A stretch of DNA of 64,000 nucleotides from Cricetomys ansorgei (Eukaryota; Chordata; Mammalia; Rodentia; Nesomyidae), in NCBI GenBank assembly GCA_026225945.1, contig JAMJFZ010000239.1:24763501-24827500 (forward strand), read 5' to 3'. The position numbers were made by a program, and so were the translations under genes. Below, in pieces: positions 49,560 through 61,607 of this stretch. Position 1 is the stretch's first letter, and each line of letters begins with the position of its first letter. The notes below the pieces were generated by a model that saw nothing but the letters and a program-made list of their open reading frames with translations, was not told where the DNA came from and ran no database searches.

Positions 49560-49870
49560 TGATTCCATCTATCTTGCTTGGTGAAGCAGTGGGTTTACTG
49601 GACTTTCTTAGGACAGCGTAAGGGACCACAAACTGCTTCATCCACAAAAAGTGTCATCCCAGAATTGTTCGATGATGATTGTATGTTAGCCACATAATAA
49701 AGTCGTCCTGTAAATAACTTCTACTCTCTTCATATTCAAGAACCTCCCAAGACAATGCACAGCTGGGCCAGGATTATATTCTGCTGTGAGGCAGCAAGTA
49801 TACAGTATACAGTATACAAGGGAGAAGTGTCTAGAATCTAAGGCAAGGGATTCGAGAGGCGCCCTGCTTC
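49560..49870. repeat. possible old rodent repeat with a short tandem motif
   Basis: CTTGGTGAAGCAGTGGGTTT, CTTAGGACAGCGTAAGGGAC and CCTCCCAAGACAATGCACAG feel like a dispersed rodent repeat that I cannot name. Inside it the 7-mer GTATACA is repeated three times at about 49798-49819; each unit contains the palindrome GTATAC. Confidence 0.3.
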
Positions 49871-52800
49871 AAGAGCTAGGCAATGCATTGTGAACCACAA
49901 GTGTGACGTCGCTGCCCAATCTAAGCAACTATTATATTACGATGGCATTGAGAAATGTGCATTGCAATAGGTGACACTGATATTTCTAAGAACATGTCTC
50001 TTTTCATTGTTTTAAATATCTACTATATTTAGTTACATTAGCCATAATCTATTCCACAGATGATAACTTTTTATTAGATATTAATTATATTAGGAAATAC
50101 ATAAATTTAGAACACTGAAATGAGGCAAAAACACTGAAATGGAGACAAAATATGATTCTGAGACAGGCGGTCAGCCATTATACTTGAGTTCCTTTCAGAT
50201 CTCTTTATTTGGAATTTATTTAATGATTCCTCATTTTCAACAACCTTTGATATTACCGAAGTTCTCTCTTGGATGCAACACCTGCCCTTCCTTTTACTAC
50301 TGCAACTTCATGAAATATTTAGGCTGTACAGGAGTACTCAAACCTTAAAATAGATGAAGCCCAATTCCAAGATTAAAATGACACTTTTTTATTAAATAAA
50401 CATACAGACACTTGGGCTTTTTACAATTATAGTAAAATTATTATAATTCACATCGTACATTGTTGAATGGAAATAGTAACCACAAAATATTAACACACTA
50501 GTGTAATAGGGCTGAAAAGACAGCCTTTGTTATACATCTGTGAGTGTCAGTTTGAAGAATGTTAACGTGCTCTTAGAAAATGAAGACAAGGTTGAATGGG
50601 AATTAAATTCAAGTCAGTTTCTGAAAACAAAGTATTCTGCTAAGAATTTCAAGTATCAGAAATCTAAAAACAAAAATGTAAATGAGAATAGAGCTGTAGA
50701 CGTGACCCCATTTTATTAGAAGGGCACTGACAATATATATTCCTTCTTTATTGTTTCATTTAAGTTTTAGATACATATATAAATTAACTGGAAAGGTTAG
50801 CTTTGTTCCAGAGGTGAATGGTCTAGTAATAATGAAATTCAGTAGCTTCCTTCTCAGCCACTGTATGCTTAGGACAGTTGCTAAATCAGAGTCTGAGTGA
50901 AGAGAATCTGCTCAGGGTGCCTGGACATATGACGCTCTGAGTCTATTCTAAACTTATTGTGTCTTGAATGGACTGCCTACTTTGTCTTTATTACCTGTGG
51001 AATAAAATATATGTATAATTAACTCCAGTTTAATTATGCTAAAGGTGACCTACAAAAATATCATAAATTTCAATTGCCTCAGCTATGTGCTCCAGTAGTT
51101 AAATATTCCTTCTAGCCAAGCCAAGATAAGTCAGCAAATAAGCTGATAAATAGCGACCCTCTGATGTACTTCTTAAAGTCCTCAAAGTCACTCTGCCATG
51201 CTTCACTTTTGCCAATAACATCAAGGATGATGAGTCAGGACTCACAAGAGCTAATGAGAAGGAAGCCCAGAGACCTTAATCTTGACCAGTCAACTGCCTT
51301 TATTGAAGAAAAAATGGCTTGGCAGATAATTCTCTCAGTACCTTAAGTCCTAAAATGCAATCACTGTTAGCTGTCAGATTCTAGAAAAATGTCAGTGAGA
51401 AATTCTAACAGTGATATGTAGTTAGTTTAACTGAATATATAATTTGTTTTCAGTTTTAACTGCTAATTATATTTTTTAAAAGTTTAATGTAGTCCTCATT
51501 CTTTTCTTTGTCTTTTCTCACATGTAGGAGTCAAAATTCATAAAAAAAGAAGAGAAAAACAGAAGAAATGGGGTAAGAGGAGGAGAAAGAGAGAAAATTG
51601 ATTATCTCACTCTCTGTTAAGTATTCAGTATATCCAAATGATAAAACACTGTAGCTTAACGTCTGTTAAATTCTAGTATTTCTTGCTACACACATTAATC
51701 TGAAGATTCTGGGAGAATGAGCCTGCCGAATGGACAGTTTCATGTCAGAGACAAGGTCATTTCTACCTCCTTTATATAACAGAAACTCTGATTTACATCT
51801 TTCAAATCTTCATGCGGAAAGCTATTCCAGGGATTGTCATGAACTCTGTTAATGATAGTTATTACTGTTATTGCACACTGAAGGGAGACACTTTACAAAC
51901 AAGAGCCTTGAGAAAATTAAAATGATTTCCCTTTTGCGTTTAACAACATAAATGATTAAAAAAAAAAAGTTCAAGTAACTTTTGCAAGGACAGATTTATC
52001 AAGCTCTGAAGCCAAACTCTAACACAACCTGACCTAAATCAGAGCCTCTGCTTTTTCTGTGCTTCTTTATATTCTGGGTTAGTTCATATCATTCTCCCTC
52101 CACCCTAGTTCTAGTTGGGCTGTCTAGAGGTCCTCAACCTGTTCAGGAAGCTGCAGCTGATTCTCATCTTGCAGAGCCCTCTGCCAAGCAACTCATGGGA
52201 ATCAAAGCCAGGAATGAAGACTCAGAGAATCTCCTTGAGGGTTGCTTTGGAGCTCATTTAAGATATAATATTTTTTTTTCCAATGGGCTTTAAAACACAT
52301 CAGTAATTACACTGTTCTCTGGGTGCTTTATTTTCAGGTGGTCATGGCTGTCTTTTTCCTGCGAAATGTCCTAAATCTTCTAAGACAGATTCCCCCAGTC
52401 TACCTTGAAAGTCAGATTAAAATGCATTCCAAAATTCAATCCAGATAATTTTATTTCACTTGACATGATACAGAATGGTTTGATACAGCCTTGTTGACTT
52501 TGTGGAGTGCTAAAAAATCTTGCTTAATGGCTTCACATGTTAACATTTTGAATTCTTATGTTTACCATATGTCTGTATACATCATTTTGTGGGTTCAACA
52601 AACATTGACCCAATAAATTAATGAATGGTCAACTACAGCACAAAGAATCAAATTAGTAGTATGATAATCAGAAAGTGGAGATTGTCATAGGCCTAATGTG
52701 TCACGGGCCTAATCCTCCTCAAATTCCTGTGTTTGAAATCCAGAGAACTAACGTGATGCAATGGTGGGCATTATAACATTCCTTAGTTGTTTGGTTCAGT

Positions 52801-53592
52801 AGTTGAGCAATCATGTGTTAGAGCTCTGAAACAACCTCCAAACTGCCCCTATGTCCACAACCATGTTAAGAAATAATGATCAATACTTTAAATATAAGAA
52901 ATATGTGCGCATGTGTGTGATTGTGAAGAAAAATGTAGTTGTCGTACATGCATGCATTTTAAGCTATTCTGATTTACTTGATGTTCCAATTTAATGCACT
53001 ACAAAACAGGATATCCCACACTTAATGAAATCAGTTCTTCATGACTTTGTATATTTTACAATATTCTTTTAAAAAATTTTAGCATATTTTATATTTCAAA
53101 ATAATGAATGTTTGTGTTATTAAAATGAGAACAAACTGGATTTATGATTGGAAGGATTTATAACAAATATTATTTATCACTGAAATACTTACCCTCAGTG
53201 AGTATCCATTTCTCACAGAATTCTTTCATGAAAGTCCAAATCTTGCTTTAAGACTATAAAATTTACTATTTCTTCTATCAAATTTACATGGGCATCAAGT
53301 GTTCTAATCTGCTGGTACTAAATACTGAAACAGTATACCTCTTGAAACATAAACAGTTTATTTAGAAATGAGGTGGTCAATAGTAGGAAAGATTTTAATT
53401 CTTACCTGTTTTGTGGACAGCTATAGAATTTTATCTGCACTCATTTATTTGTAAGTAAAAAGTACATATATGCCTATTGATACCTATAATTATGCATATA
53501 ATTATACTATCTCTCTATTATAGAATTTCAAAATGATATATGCTTATACAGGGATATATGTGTAAATTCTCCATATCTATTTATAAACACTC
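49871..53592. other. mostly unique AT-rich stretch
   Basis: Contains the MIR-like scrap at 51850-52070. A GTGACGTCGC word near 49903 is a consensus CRE-type site with CpG, an isolated observation. No gene seen. Confidence 0.45.
51850..52070 (-). mobile_element. MIR-like SINE fragment
   Basis: AGTTCAAGTAACTTTTGCAA, AAGCTCTGAAGCCAAACTCT and AATCAGAGCCTCTGCT fit a reversed MIR. Divergence is high. Confidence 0.4.
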
Positions 53593-54022
53593 TATAGAGG
53601 AATAGCCCTGTGTGAAAGCTAGGGTCTACATTCCTGGGGTTACATTAAGAGGCCAGTGTGGTCTGGATGGAACGTAGACACACTTTAATCCAGTATTCAG
53701 AAAGCAGTGGTAGCAAACACCTTTAATCCCAATATTCAGAAGGCAATTGTAGTCATTGCCTTCAATTCCTAGGGAAAACAGTGGAAGCAGACACAGGAAG
53801 AATTCAGAAGGAGTCAGTGTCACATCAGAAGTGATGTCTAAGATGAATCAGAGTGAATGGCAGACAAAGTGACTAATAAGAGGAAGAGTTATCAGAGTAA
53901 GGACATGCCCAACTCTCATTAGAAAAGGCAGGTTCTCAGCTTAGTAAAAGGAATTTGCATAGGAGTAAACAGAGCCATTCAGTTAACAAGGATAGACAGA
54001 GTGAGTCAGTTGAAGGAGTTTC
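53593..54022 (+). mobile_element. LTR fragment, unnamed family, copy 5 (3' truncated)
   Basis: It starts TATAGAGGAATAG (G-to-A in the TG end), with two and a half clear tandem 39-bp units at about 53685-53772, and ends in the GTCAG-rich part. A minus-strand open frame at 53626-53823 is antisense to it; its peptide resembles that from copy 1 (GVCYHCFLN against GVCYHYFLN) only because the repeat is shared. Confidence 0.65.
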
Positions 54023-55375
54023 TTATATTAGTGTCACTTTGACACATAAGTTTATCCACATATTAAAAATAAAGATGCTTAAATTATATCATTAAGAGAA
54101 TTACAAAAATTTTCCTAACAATCAATTCTACTCTTTTAAAACTTAAATATATATGGATTTTTTAAAAAAACAAAACAAAGGGATAGCTTTATCAAGTTCC
54201 ATTTAAGAACTTTTTAAACTATTAGTGTGGTTGAGAAGAAATCCAATAAAAATATGCTTTGGAAATTAGAATAATCCAAAACTGAATGTATAAGTGATGA
54301 TAAAATGTAATATCCTCCCATTACTTACTCTGTAGTTTGAACTTATGGAAATCTCAGTGATGTTTTGTTTAAATTATAGGCTTTGCAATAGTCAAATTGA
54401 ATTCTGGTAGCTTACATTATAAGACAAGCAGGTCATCGGATTGTTATGGATTACTCCTGGGCAGATGAGGATTTCTATGAGGACACTGCTGGAAGCTCAA
54501 AACTTAACCCATTTTTAGCTGCACCCTTGTGTGATATAAATAACTACCATAATATTTAAATTTCCTCCTGTGGAGATATAAAAGATATGTGTCTATGTAC
54601 AGTATTTGAAGATATGAGAGATACAGTTTGTAGTTTAATTCTTTGGAGTGCATTGTCTTGGTGTGCTAAGCTTTGTTTAATTTTCCTTTTATGTTTTGGG
54701 ACTACATATACCTTTGGAATAAAGGCTCCATGGAAAATAGTAATAATCACTCAGTATGAAATTTATTTTTGACTTTTTACGGAAAGTAAATTTGTATATC
54801 AGGAGAGTCTCAAGGGTTCAAGTTCTCAGCATTTCTAATTATTAACTTAGGAAAACATGTAAGAGAAGTTCAGAGTGTCAGGGATTTGGTTTTCAATTAC
54901 ATTTCAATCTTTAATTTGACCTGTAAGAATATAGGAAAATGAAAACACTCAGAAGCAGTTACATTTTCATCAAAAATTGCTCAGTGAGAAACAGCACAAC
55001 TGGGTTGTTTGAAACAGTCTTTAATTTTTTTTTTTTTTTGGTTTGTTTATCACAAGTTTCTGAAAAATTGTTGTTTCAGCTACCATTTATTACTGATGCA
55101 AGACACACTTTAACTTTTCATGTAATCTAATCTACTTAGTTTAGCTCATCATTTAAAATGCAGACAACCATCCCAAAAGAATCCAACTACGAGATATCAT
55201 GAGTAACAAAAATTTCATAGTAATGAATGGCAAATTCTATTTGCTTCTGTTGTATGGTTACTGAAAACCCTACAAAAGAACGAAATGGGATTTAAATATA
55301 TACACAATTCTATTTTACTATTTATGCAAAAAGAAGAGTATGGGACTGATTTAAACAAACTCATACTTTGGATGA
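54023..55375. other. unique AT-rich stretch before the Tigger/L1 nest
   Basis: No gene. The 5' part of the Tigger relic was looked for here and not recognised. Confidence 0.45.
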
Positions 55376-55939
55376 TGCTGAATGATAAAACTTACAGAAA
55401 TGTACAGACCAAACAAAAGACCCTCAGCCTCTCCTGGTGAGTTCTTCCTGAACTTTTCCCACCTTCAGTCTCTAAACTAATTCCCAGCACTACGTCTGGA
55501 CCTAAAGCTCATGCAATATCCTTGTCTAGTTCTCCAGAATCTGTGTGATCCCTATAAGCCCAGACCTAGATCTAGATACAGAGCTGCTGTACTGTTCTTC
55601 CATGCTATCGCCATAACACAAGAGGTAGCTCCGGAAAGACTACTAGTATACAAGCTTAGCCTGGTGAGTTTCCCTAGAAAATAGCTTTCCTATGCTATCT
55701 CTACACTCCCAAGCCTAATCCTGTTCATGCAGCTCTGAAATCCACCCATCCTGAGGCAGGCTGGAATCTCACATCAAACACATAACCAACAAAAGTGCCC
55801 AGGCTAAATTTCAAAGGCATAAACAATATGAAAGGCTAATAAAAACCTACAGAGGAAATACTAGATGTGATGTATATACAGTATTCATAAGTGAGGTTCA
55901 GTAAAAATTTTGACTTTTCCTGAAAAAAAAAAAAAAAGA
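55376..55939 (+). mobile_element. probable L1 5' UTR/ORF1-leader copy with A-tail
   Basis: Two diverged blocks, one from about 55410 and one from about 55655, share a CCTGGTGAGTTC/TTCC start and pyrimidine-rich text, as expected of tandem 5' monomers of a rodent L1. They are followed by a GGCATAAACAATATGAAAGG block that resembles the leader before L1 ORF1. The copy ends in a run of 15 As at about 55923-55937, directly before Tigger sequence resumes. An L1 leader ending in poly(A) without ORF2 suggests premature polyadenylation or internal deletion. The family is assigned from memory and is tentative. Confidence 0.4.
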
Positions 55940-56177
55940 AACTAGACAAGAGAAACCAGAATAGTTGATGACTTGAAGTTAACACCAAAGATCATTGACT
56001 ATTCACAAAAACCCAGGGCCTTAAAGAATGACAAAAAAACCCTACATTTTCCTGTCCTGTGTGAATAGAACAGGAATTCCTATGCAACATCACATTTGAT
56101 CATTGTATAATCAGCAGAATACTTGAAAATCCACTTTTGAAGCTTATTTCTCAGGAATATAAAATTATTTTAAAAAG
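55940..56177 (+). mobile_element. Tigger1-like DNA transposon, first part
   Basis: This is the middle of a pogo-family (TcMar-Tigger) transposase gene in decayed form. The order of short matches (a GACTTGAAGTT block, then the AAACCCAGGGCCTTAAAGAAT block, then a TTCTCAGGAA block) follows the Tigger1 coding sequence as I remember it. Frames are broken throughout. It is cut at both ends by L1-derived sequence, with the remaining part resuming at 56340. Confidence 0.65.
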
Positions 56178-56339
56178 ATAGAGAGATGAAACAAAAACTA
56201 TATCAAAATTGGACAAGCCAAAGCCAACAGAAAAATAAAAGAGTATCAATAGCAGGCACAAGAATCAGAGAGCCATACACAGTCAGGTGTTCCATAAAAG
56301 TGCTAAACTGAAAGCTATAGTATGTACACTGAGGACCAT
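56178..56339 (+). mobile_element. L1 (Lx-like) fragment inserted in Tigger relic
   Basis: The stretch with GGACAAGCCAAAGCC, an AGGCACAAGAATCAGAGAG block and TCCATAAAAGTGCTAAACTG resembles the upstream part of the 3' UTR of old rodent L1s in plus orientation. Tigger sequence stops just before it and resumes just after it, so it is younger than the Tigger copy. Confidence 0.5.
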
Positions 56340-57170
56340 GTGTAGCATGTTGTTTCCATGTCAGCTAACACAGCTTGTATGGAACAAATAGTAATTGTGA
56401 CTTGCAAGTCTTCTGATCTAAGAAATATACTTTATGAAGCTATAGCTGCCATAGATGGTGCTTCCCCTGATGTAAAAATACTTCCTGGAAGCAGTCACCC
56501 TTCTGGACTCCAATAAGGCTATTTGTGGCATGTTAACAAGAAGATGGAAAAAGTTGATTTTAAATCTTAAGGATGACTCTGAGGAGCCTGTTGTTCACTG
56601 AAGAGAGTAATGCAACTGAGATGTGAGTGAATTCTTACAATCTTATTACAGAACCTAACCAGTGACTGTTGAATCACACAGACGAGAACGTTTTTTTTTT
56701 TAAAAAAAAGCAGTTACTGGATATGGAATCTACTCCTATTGAAAATTATGTGACATTGTTAAAGTAACAATAGGTTTACAAAAAGTTTATAGACCACCAT
56801 CAGATTTGGGAAAATTGACTACTACTTGAAATAACATCCTTTGTGGGTAAAATGCTGCCCCCAAATCACATGCTGTAGAGAAGAAAATGGTTTATAGATG
56901 TCGTAAACTTAACACTCTCATGTAAGGCAATTGCCCCAGCCTCCTCAGCTTCAGCAGCCACCACCGAATTAATAAGCACTATCAACATAATGACAAAGGC
57001 CTCCACCACAAACAGAATACAACTCATTGAAGGCGCTGATGATAGCTAGTATAATTAACAATACAGTACTTTTACAGTGCTCTAGAGGATTTTAGAGAAA
57101 AACCATTGCATACCAAGATAGACAACAAAGTAGCATTAAGCTTTAATGTACCCTAGGAAAACAAAATAAA
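56340..57170 (+). mobile_element. Tigger1-like DNA transposon, C-terminal and 3' part
   Basis: This continues the Tigger1-like relic after an L1 interruption. The reading frame gives LRNILYEAIAAID near 56417-56455, then blocks matching the WKKL...DDFEGF region, the MESTP region, the VGKML region and the proline-rich tail before the stop, followed by the 3' untranslated part up to about 57165. Stops and indels are frequent, so it is dead. An A/T palindrome (T-run then A-run, 56691-56708) sits inside it. Tigger1 was active in early placental mammals, so this is among the oldest recognisable insertions in the window. Terminal inverted repeats were not seen. Confidence 0.75.
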
Positions 57171-58453
57171 TACAGCTCTTTTCATTATGATATTTGCTGT
57201 CCTGGAGTGGTTAGAATCTGAAAGTGCAGTCTCTGAGGTCTACAATAGGAATCTTCAGAAGTATTATAACTTCAGATTAGTTAAATGATATCCTAATGAT
57301 GTGATAATGAACCATTTCTAACTCAGGTGTCCAGATATTAAAACATATGTCATCAAAACATCCTTAGCATTAAACAAATGTATTGCATATTCTTCCTCAA
57401 CATTTTATTAATTAAAATAATTGCTTTTCATATGAAATTGCTTTCAAATTAAAAACTAAGAAGTCATGGTTCAGCTCTCAAAATATGTGAAAGTGTCTAC
57501 AGTATTTTAATACAGACAGAGGGAAATACTTCACTTTGAAGTGAGTTAGTTCATTCATATTCAGGATAGTTTAGTATTTGAGAATTTTAAGCAATATTTT
57601 CTATTAATTCCTCAAGATATACATGGTGAATAATTTTAACAAATGACTTCAACATATTGCAATTCTTCTCATAGTTTGTATGTTAAAATATGGGATTAAC
57701 TTTTTCTAAGTTTGTGACATTTCATATGGATTGAATATGTATGATAATATTTCATAAGGGATAGCTGTTTCATGTATAGTCTAACTCTCTGAAAGGACTT
57801 TATATTATTCAACTTCATTTTAATATATTAAAGCCTTGATCCTATTTCTTTTTTCAGTGAACACTCAGTAGAACTCAAAATGGGACAGACAGTGGTACAC
57901 AGTGATCTAAAACAAAAAGTGATTGGTTAATATGTACTGCTGTCATGTACTGTTGGCTTATTTTCCATGTTAGAAAAACATATGTCATTATGTTAACATA
58001 ATTTAAAAATACAAAATTCCAACTGAAAAATATATAGAGGTGCTTTCTATAAAATCTATCTGATGAATATGACCAATTAAATCATTTCTGCAGAAGTCTA
58101 TGAAATGAATGATTCATTATGAAAAGAATTTTGGTTATATCTGAGTAAATATGCAAAATATCCTGTCCTTTCTAGATTGTAGCATTATTGTAAATGACTA
58201 CTTTGCATTTATACAAAGCTTTATATTAAGAAATTTTACCTTTATTAGAAAAGTGACAATAAGGTCAGGTACCATAAGTATAAAGCAAATTATGTCTATT
58301 AAAATACAATTAAGCATGTAATAGTAGGATTCTTTATATGCATTTACATTGATCATCATTTATGTACATGTGAATACATGTTAATACATATCTATTTGTG
58401 AAAAATGCAGTCCTTGTAAATTAGATTCATGCTTTCATATAAAAGGTTATGTA
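57171..58453. other. unique AT-rich stretch
   Basis: Nothing recognised between the Tigger relic and LTR copy 6. Confidence 0.5.
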
Positions 58454-58458
58454 TCCAT

Positions 58459-59382
58459 AGGTTCAGGACAAAAGACAGTTTATTCTTCACTAATTGAATT
58501 CCCAGTCTATAGAAGTTTTCAGCCTCTGTACAAATTAATCTTCAAGCCTAAACCTAGAATGTTTCAATCTTGGAGACTTACTGCTGACTGAGTCATACCA
58601 AATAACTCTATCTGAGCTTTATTGAAGTCAGCTGACTCTTTCGGTTAGCTGATTCAACTTACCTGCTGTTCTGGTGCAAACTCTTCTCAAAGCTGCTGGT
58701 TCAAACTGACCTGCTGAGCCAGATGACTGTTTCTGAAGAATTCCTCTGAATCTGCCTGACTCTGGTTGACTCCCACAACTTCTCTAAATGAACTGCTCTG
58801 CTCAGTTTCAGACTCTTGCTGTTGACTGACTCTCACAAACTCACTTTTCCAGTCTGACATCGACTCCTGCTGAACTTCCTTATGTCTTATCTCACTGATT
58901 CTGTAGTTGACTGCCTGACTATCTGAGCTGAGAGCCTGCTTTTATCAAGTGAGAGTTAGGCATGTACTCACTCTAGCTCAGTCTGCCAACTCTTCCTCTG
59001 ATTCATCACTTTGCCTTCTCTTCACTCTGAGTCACCTCAAATGTCCCTTCCTCTATGAAATTGATTCTTTCTAGGCTCTGCTTCCTGTCTCTGATTCTTC
59101 CTCTGCTTCTATTTGCTTCTATCTTGGGAATTAAAGACCTGTGCTAACACTGCCTTCTGAATTGGGTTTAAAGGCCTGTGCTATATTGCCTTCACCACAG
59201 AAATCTGTTTTACCTAGTATTAGCTGAAAGAGAAGACAGGATTAGTTTGATTAACATTCTTTCTGCATTCCATCTGAACCATACAGACCTCTGAATGTGA
59301 TCCCTTCACACAGGCCCTTAGATGTGCCAGAGCACATCCTAGCTATCACACAGGTCTTTCAATGTGATCCTTTCCTAGAGCA
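58459..59382 (-). mobile_element. solo LTR, unnamed family, copy 6 (full length)
   Basis: A 924-bp copy in minus orientation, from TGCTCTAGGAAAGG (decayed TGTAGAGGAATAGG) to CCTGAACCT with AATAAA about 25 bp before the end. Flanks TCCAT (58454-58458) and GCCAT (59383-59387) match at four of five bases, in line with the 5-bp duplications made by several endogenous retrovirus groups. An L1 3' UTR fragment follows on the higher-coordinate side. This copy and copy 1 best define the element's length. Confidence 0.75.
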
Positions 59383-59389
59383 GCCATGC

Positions 59390-59580
59390 TACTGGATTAA
59401 AGGATTAAATGTTCCTCAACAAGGTCTGACCTGAAAACATACATACAAGCAGCATTATATAGACTAGGCAGGTTATATTTAGAAATAGGTATGTACATAC
59501 TTACACATGTATGTAAGTAATAATGCAAAAAGAGGCCATAAATTTGAAAGAGAGCAAGGACTGGGTTTAGACACCATCAA
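59390..59580 (+). mobile_element. L1 (Lx-like) 3' UTR fragment
   Basis: CTGAAAACATACATACAAGC, TATATAGACTAGGCAGG and GAGGCCATAAATTTGAAAGA match the part of the old rodent L1 3' UTR just upstream of its end. It lies beside LTR copy 6. Confidence 0.6.
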
Positions 59581-60199
59581 ACATCTCTCCAAATATATTC
59601 AATAACAGTCAAATTGAATTTATAATCATAAAAGAAGAGTTTCTGCAAATACCACCTTTATCATATGACTAAGGTACACATCCCAACTTATAAAATAGAG
59701 GAATAATTAATCCCTGATAGGAGTCCCTGAGAACAAATCATATCTGTTCTATTCTTATGAGAAATGCGTAAATAAGTTCTTGTTATGCAAAATCCAAGTT
59801 GAGGACATTAAGATATTGAGGCGAGAATCAATCAGGTATGTCAGAAGCATCTTTTTCCAAGATAATCACAGGACAAATAAACAAATAAAAAGCAACGAAA
59901 GAGATTCACCAACAAGTGAAATGCAAAATCCCTCAAAGGAAATTGCTTGAGTGAAAAGAGAAAATAACAACATGCCTCGGTGAAAATTATTTTATCAGCA
60001 TTAGTGCTCTGATTTTTATATAACTGACATGGCTTGACAGGATGATATAATTATGATTAATAAGAGGGGTATATTTTTTAAATCCAAAATTAACATAAAT
60101 AAATAAATAAAGCTGGCTGCTGTTAAAATTACAAAAAGTCTCCCTAAAAAATAATCAATTAAATAATATGCCCTTCAATAACTAGAAGAAAGTCTGCAT

Positions 60200-60382
60200 T
60201 GATGTTTAAGGGGGTAAAGGAATTGGCTTTGTAAGCCCAGTGATGGGAATCACATCTTAAGAATCTACAGAAGGACTGAAGTAGCTAAACTGCTCCACAA
60301 GTTATCTACTGACTCCTACATGCACGCAGTGGCAGGACAACCCCCACACATACATCCCTGTTCACACATGCACAGTAATAAA
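60200..60382 (+). mobile_element. B4/RSINE-type tRNA-derived SINE
   Basis: GGTAAAGGAATTGGCTTTGT, AAGCCCAGTGATGGGAATC, CTCCACAAGTTATCTACTGA, TGCACGCAGTGGCAGGACA and a CACACATACAT tail then AATAAAATTAAG resemble rodent tRNA-derived SINEs of this group. Confidence 0.5.
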
Positions 60383-61607
60383 ATTAAGTTTTTAATTTTA
60401 AAATAATTAGAGAAACCAGTTGTCTAAATGGGGTAGCATTCCTGTAACAAAACAGAAAATTACAATGTATCCTTTTCTTATTTGAATTCATTATTTCCTT
60501 CAATCTTTTACCTGCCTCTTCTCCACCCTTAACACTCCCAATATCTCCTCTGCCAGACACTGTTTTCTCCACATTTGTACCAAAGTTCACAAGATTGGGG
60601 TGCTTTATGGCATTGACATCATGACTTTCAATCATGTAGGTCAAAGGGTATGTCTGTGGCTTCAAAGGCCACTGACCAGCTCTTAACCTGAAATTTGTTA
60701 TGGAATTCATGGGGCAAAAAGTAAAAACAAACCCAGATCCCTCTTCAAACCATAGCCTAAGTCTGGTCTAATACATGTTGAAGAGAGGAAGTAATATGAA
60801 AATTTCCTAAATTTGCTTATCTAGCTAAAAACTCATGGATATTGAGCTCTGTTTACAATAACATTTTCCATCCAATGTTAAGGCAAATGTGTCTATAAGC
60901 AGCATTAACATTTGAGTGAGTTTGTCACATACATTACAGTTTGTCACATACATTACCTAGAAACACTGGAACATAAAATCTGCAGGTTTTATACTATCTG
61001 TTTTAAAAACCTAATTTATTCTGTACAAAGAAACTTCTTGTTCAGAACTTTGACAGGACCAAAAGAAAGCCTTTTCCCCTTTGGTATTCCCAATAATGAG
61101 CTTCAAATGTTGGCATTTATGCATGAGCAGAAGCTATTTTTCATATATTGTAGCAGGATTTATCTTTTTCTGTTGACCTTTAAATGGCTTTCTTGTCTTG
61201 GCTCACTCTTCTCTCTTCCGGATGGATTTCACCATTCTCTTTCATCTGCAGAGATCACTGAATCTGGAATCTGGAATCTGTATTTGAAGGTGATCTTCTT
61301 CAAGGAAGGATGCTGTCGTATTAAGACCCTTGTCTGTTTTGGACCAAGACTATAGAGTTTATTATGCAGAAAATAGAAACTATACACTGGTTGTATAATT
61401 ACTTTTTAAAATCCTACTGAAATGTGTACTCTCTTGTTTCCCAAGTAAAAACATATCTAGATATTTTGATATTAATAATAGTCATTGCCACAGAATAATA
61501 CATTTCCAAAATATTTCCAAATCCTAACTTTATCTAAACATAATCAAGCAAATCCATTACTAGAAAAAGCCACAAAGCAAACTAGTTCTTTCTTTCACTT
61601 ATCTATT
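60383..61607. other. noncoding stretch with two open frames of unknown meaning
   Basis: Minus-strand frame 60384-60710 (108 codons) includes WPLKPQTYPLTYMIESHDVN-like text with moderate complexity, and plus-strand frame 61355 upstream to 60912 has 147 codons. Neither shows a domain I know. The first could be a retrocopy scrap. Confidence 0.35.
60920..60957. repeat. 19-bp tandem duplication
   Basis: The unit GTTTGTCACATACATTACA occurs twice in a row with one mismatch at the last base. It lies inside the start of the 147-codon open frame at 60912-61355, which has no recognisable domain. Confidence 0.9.
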
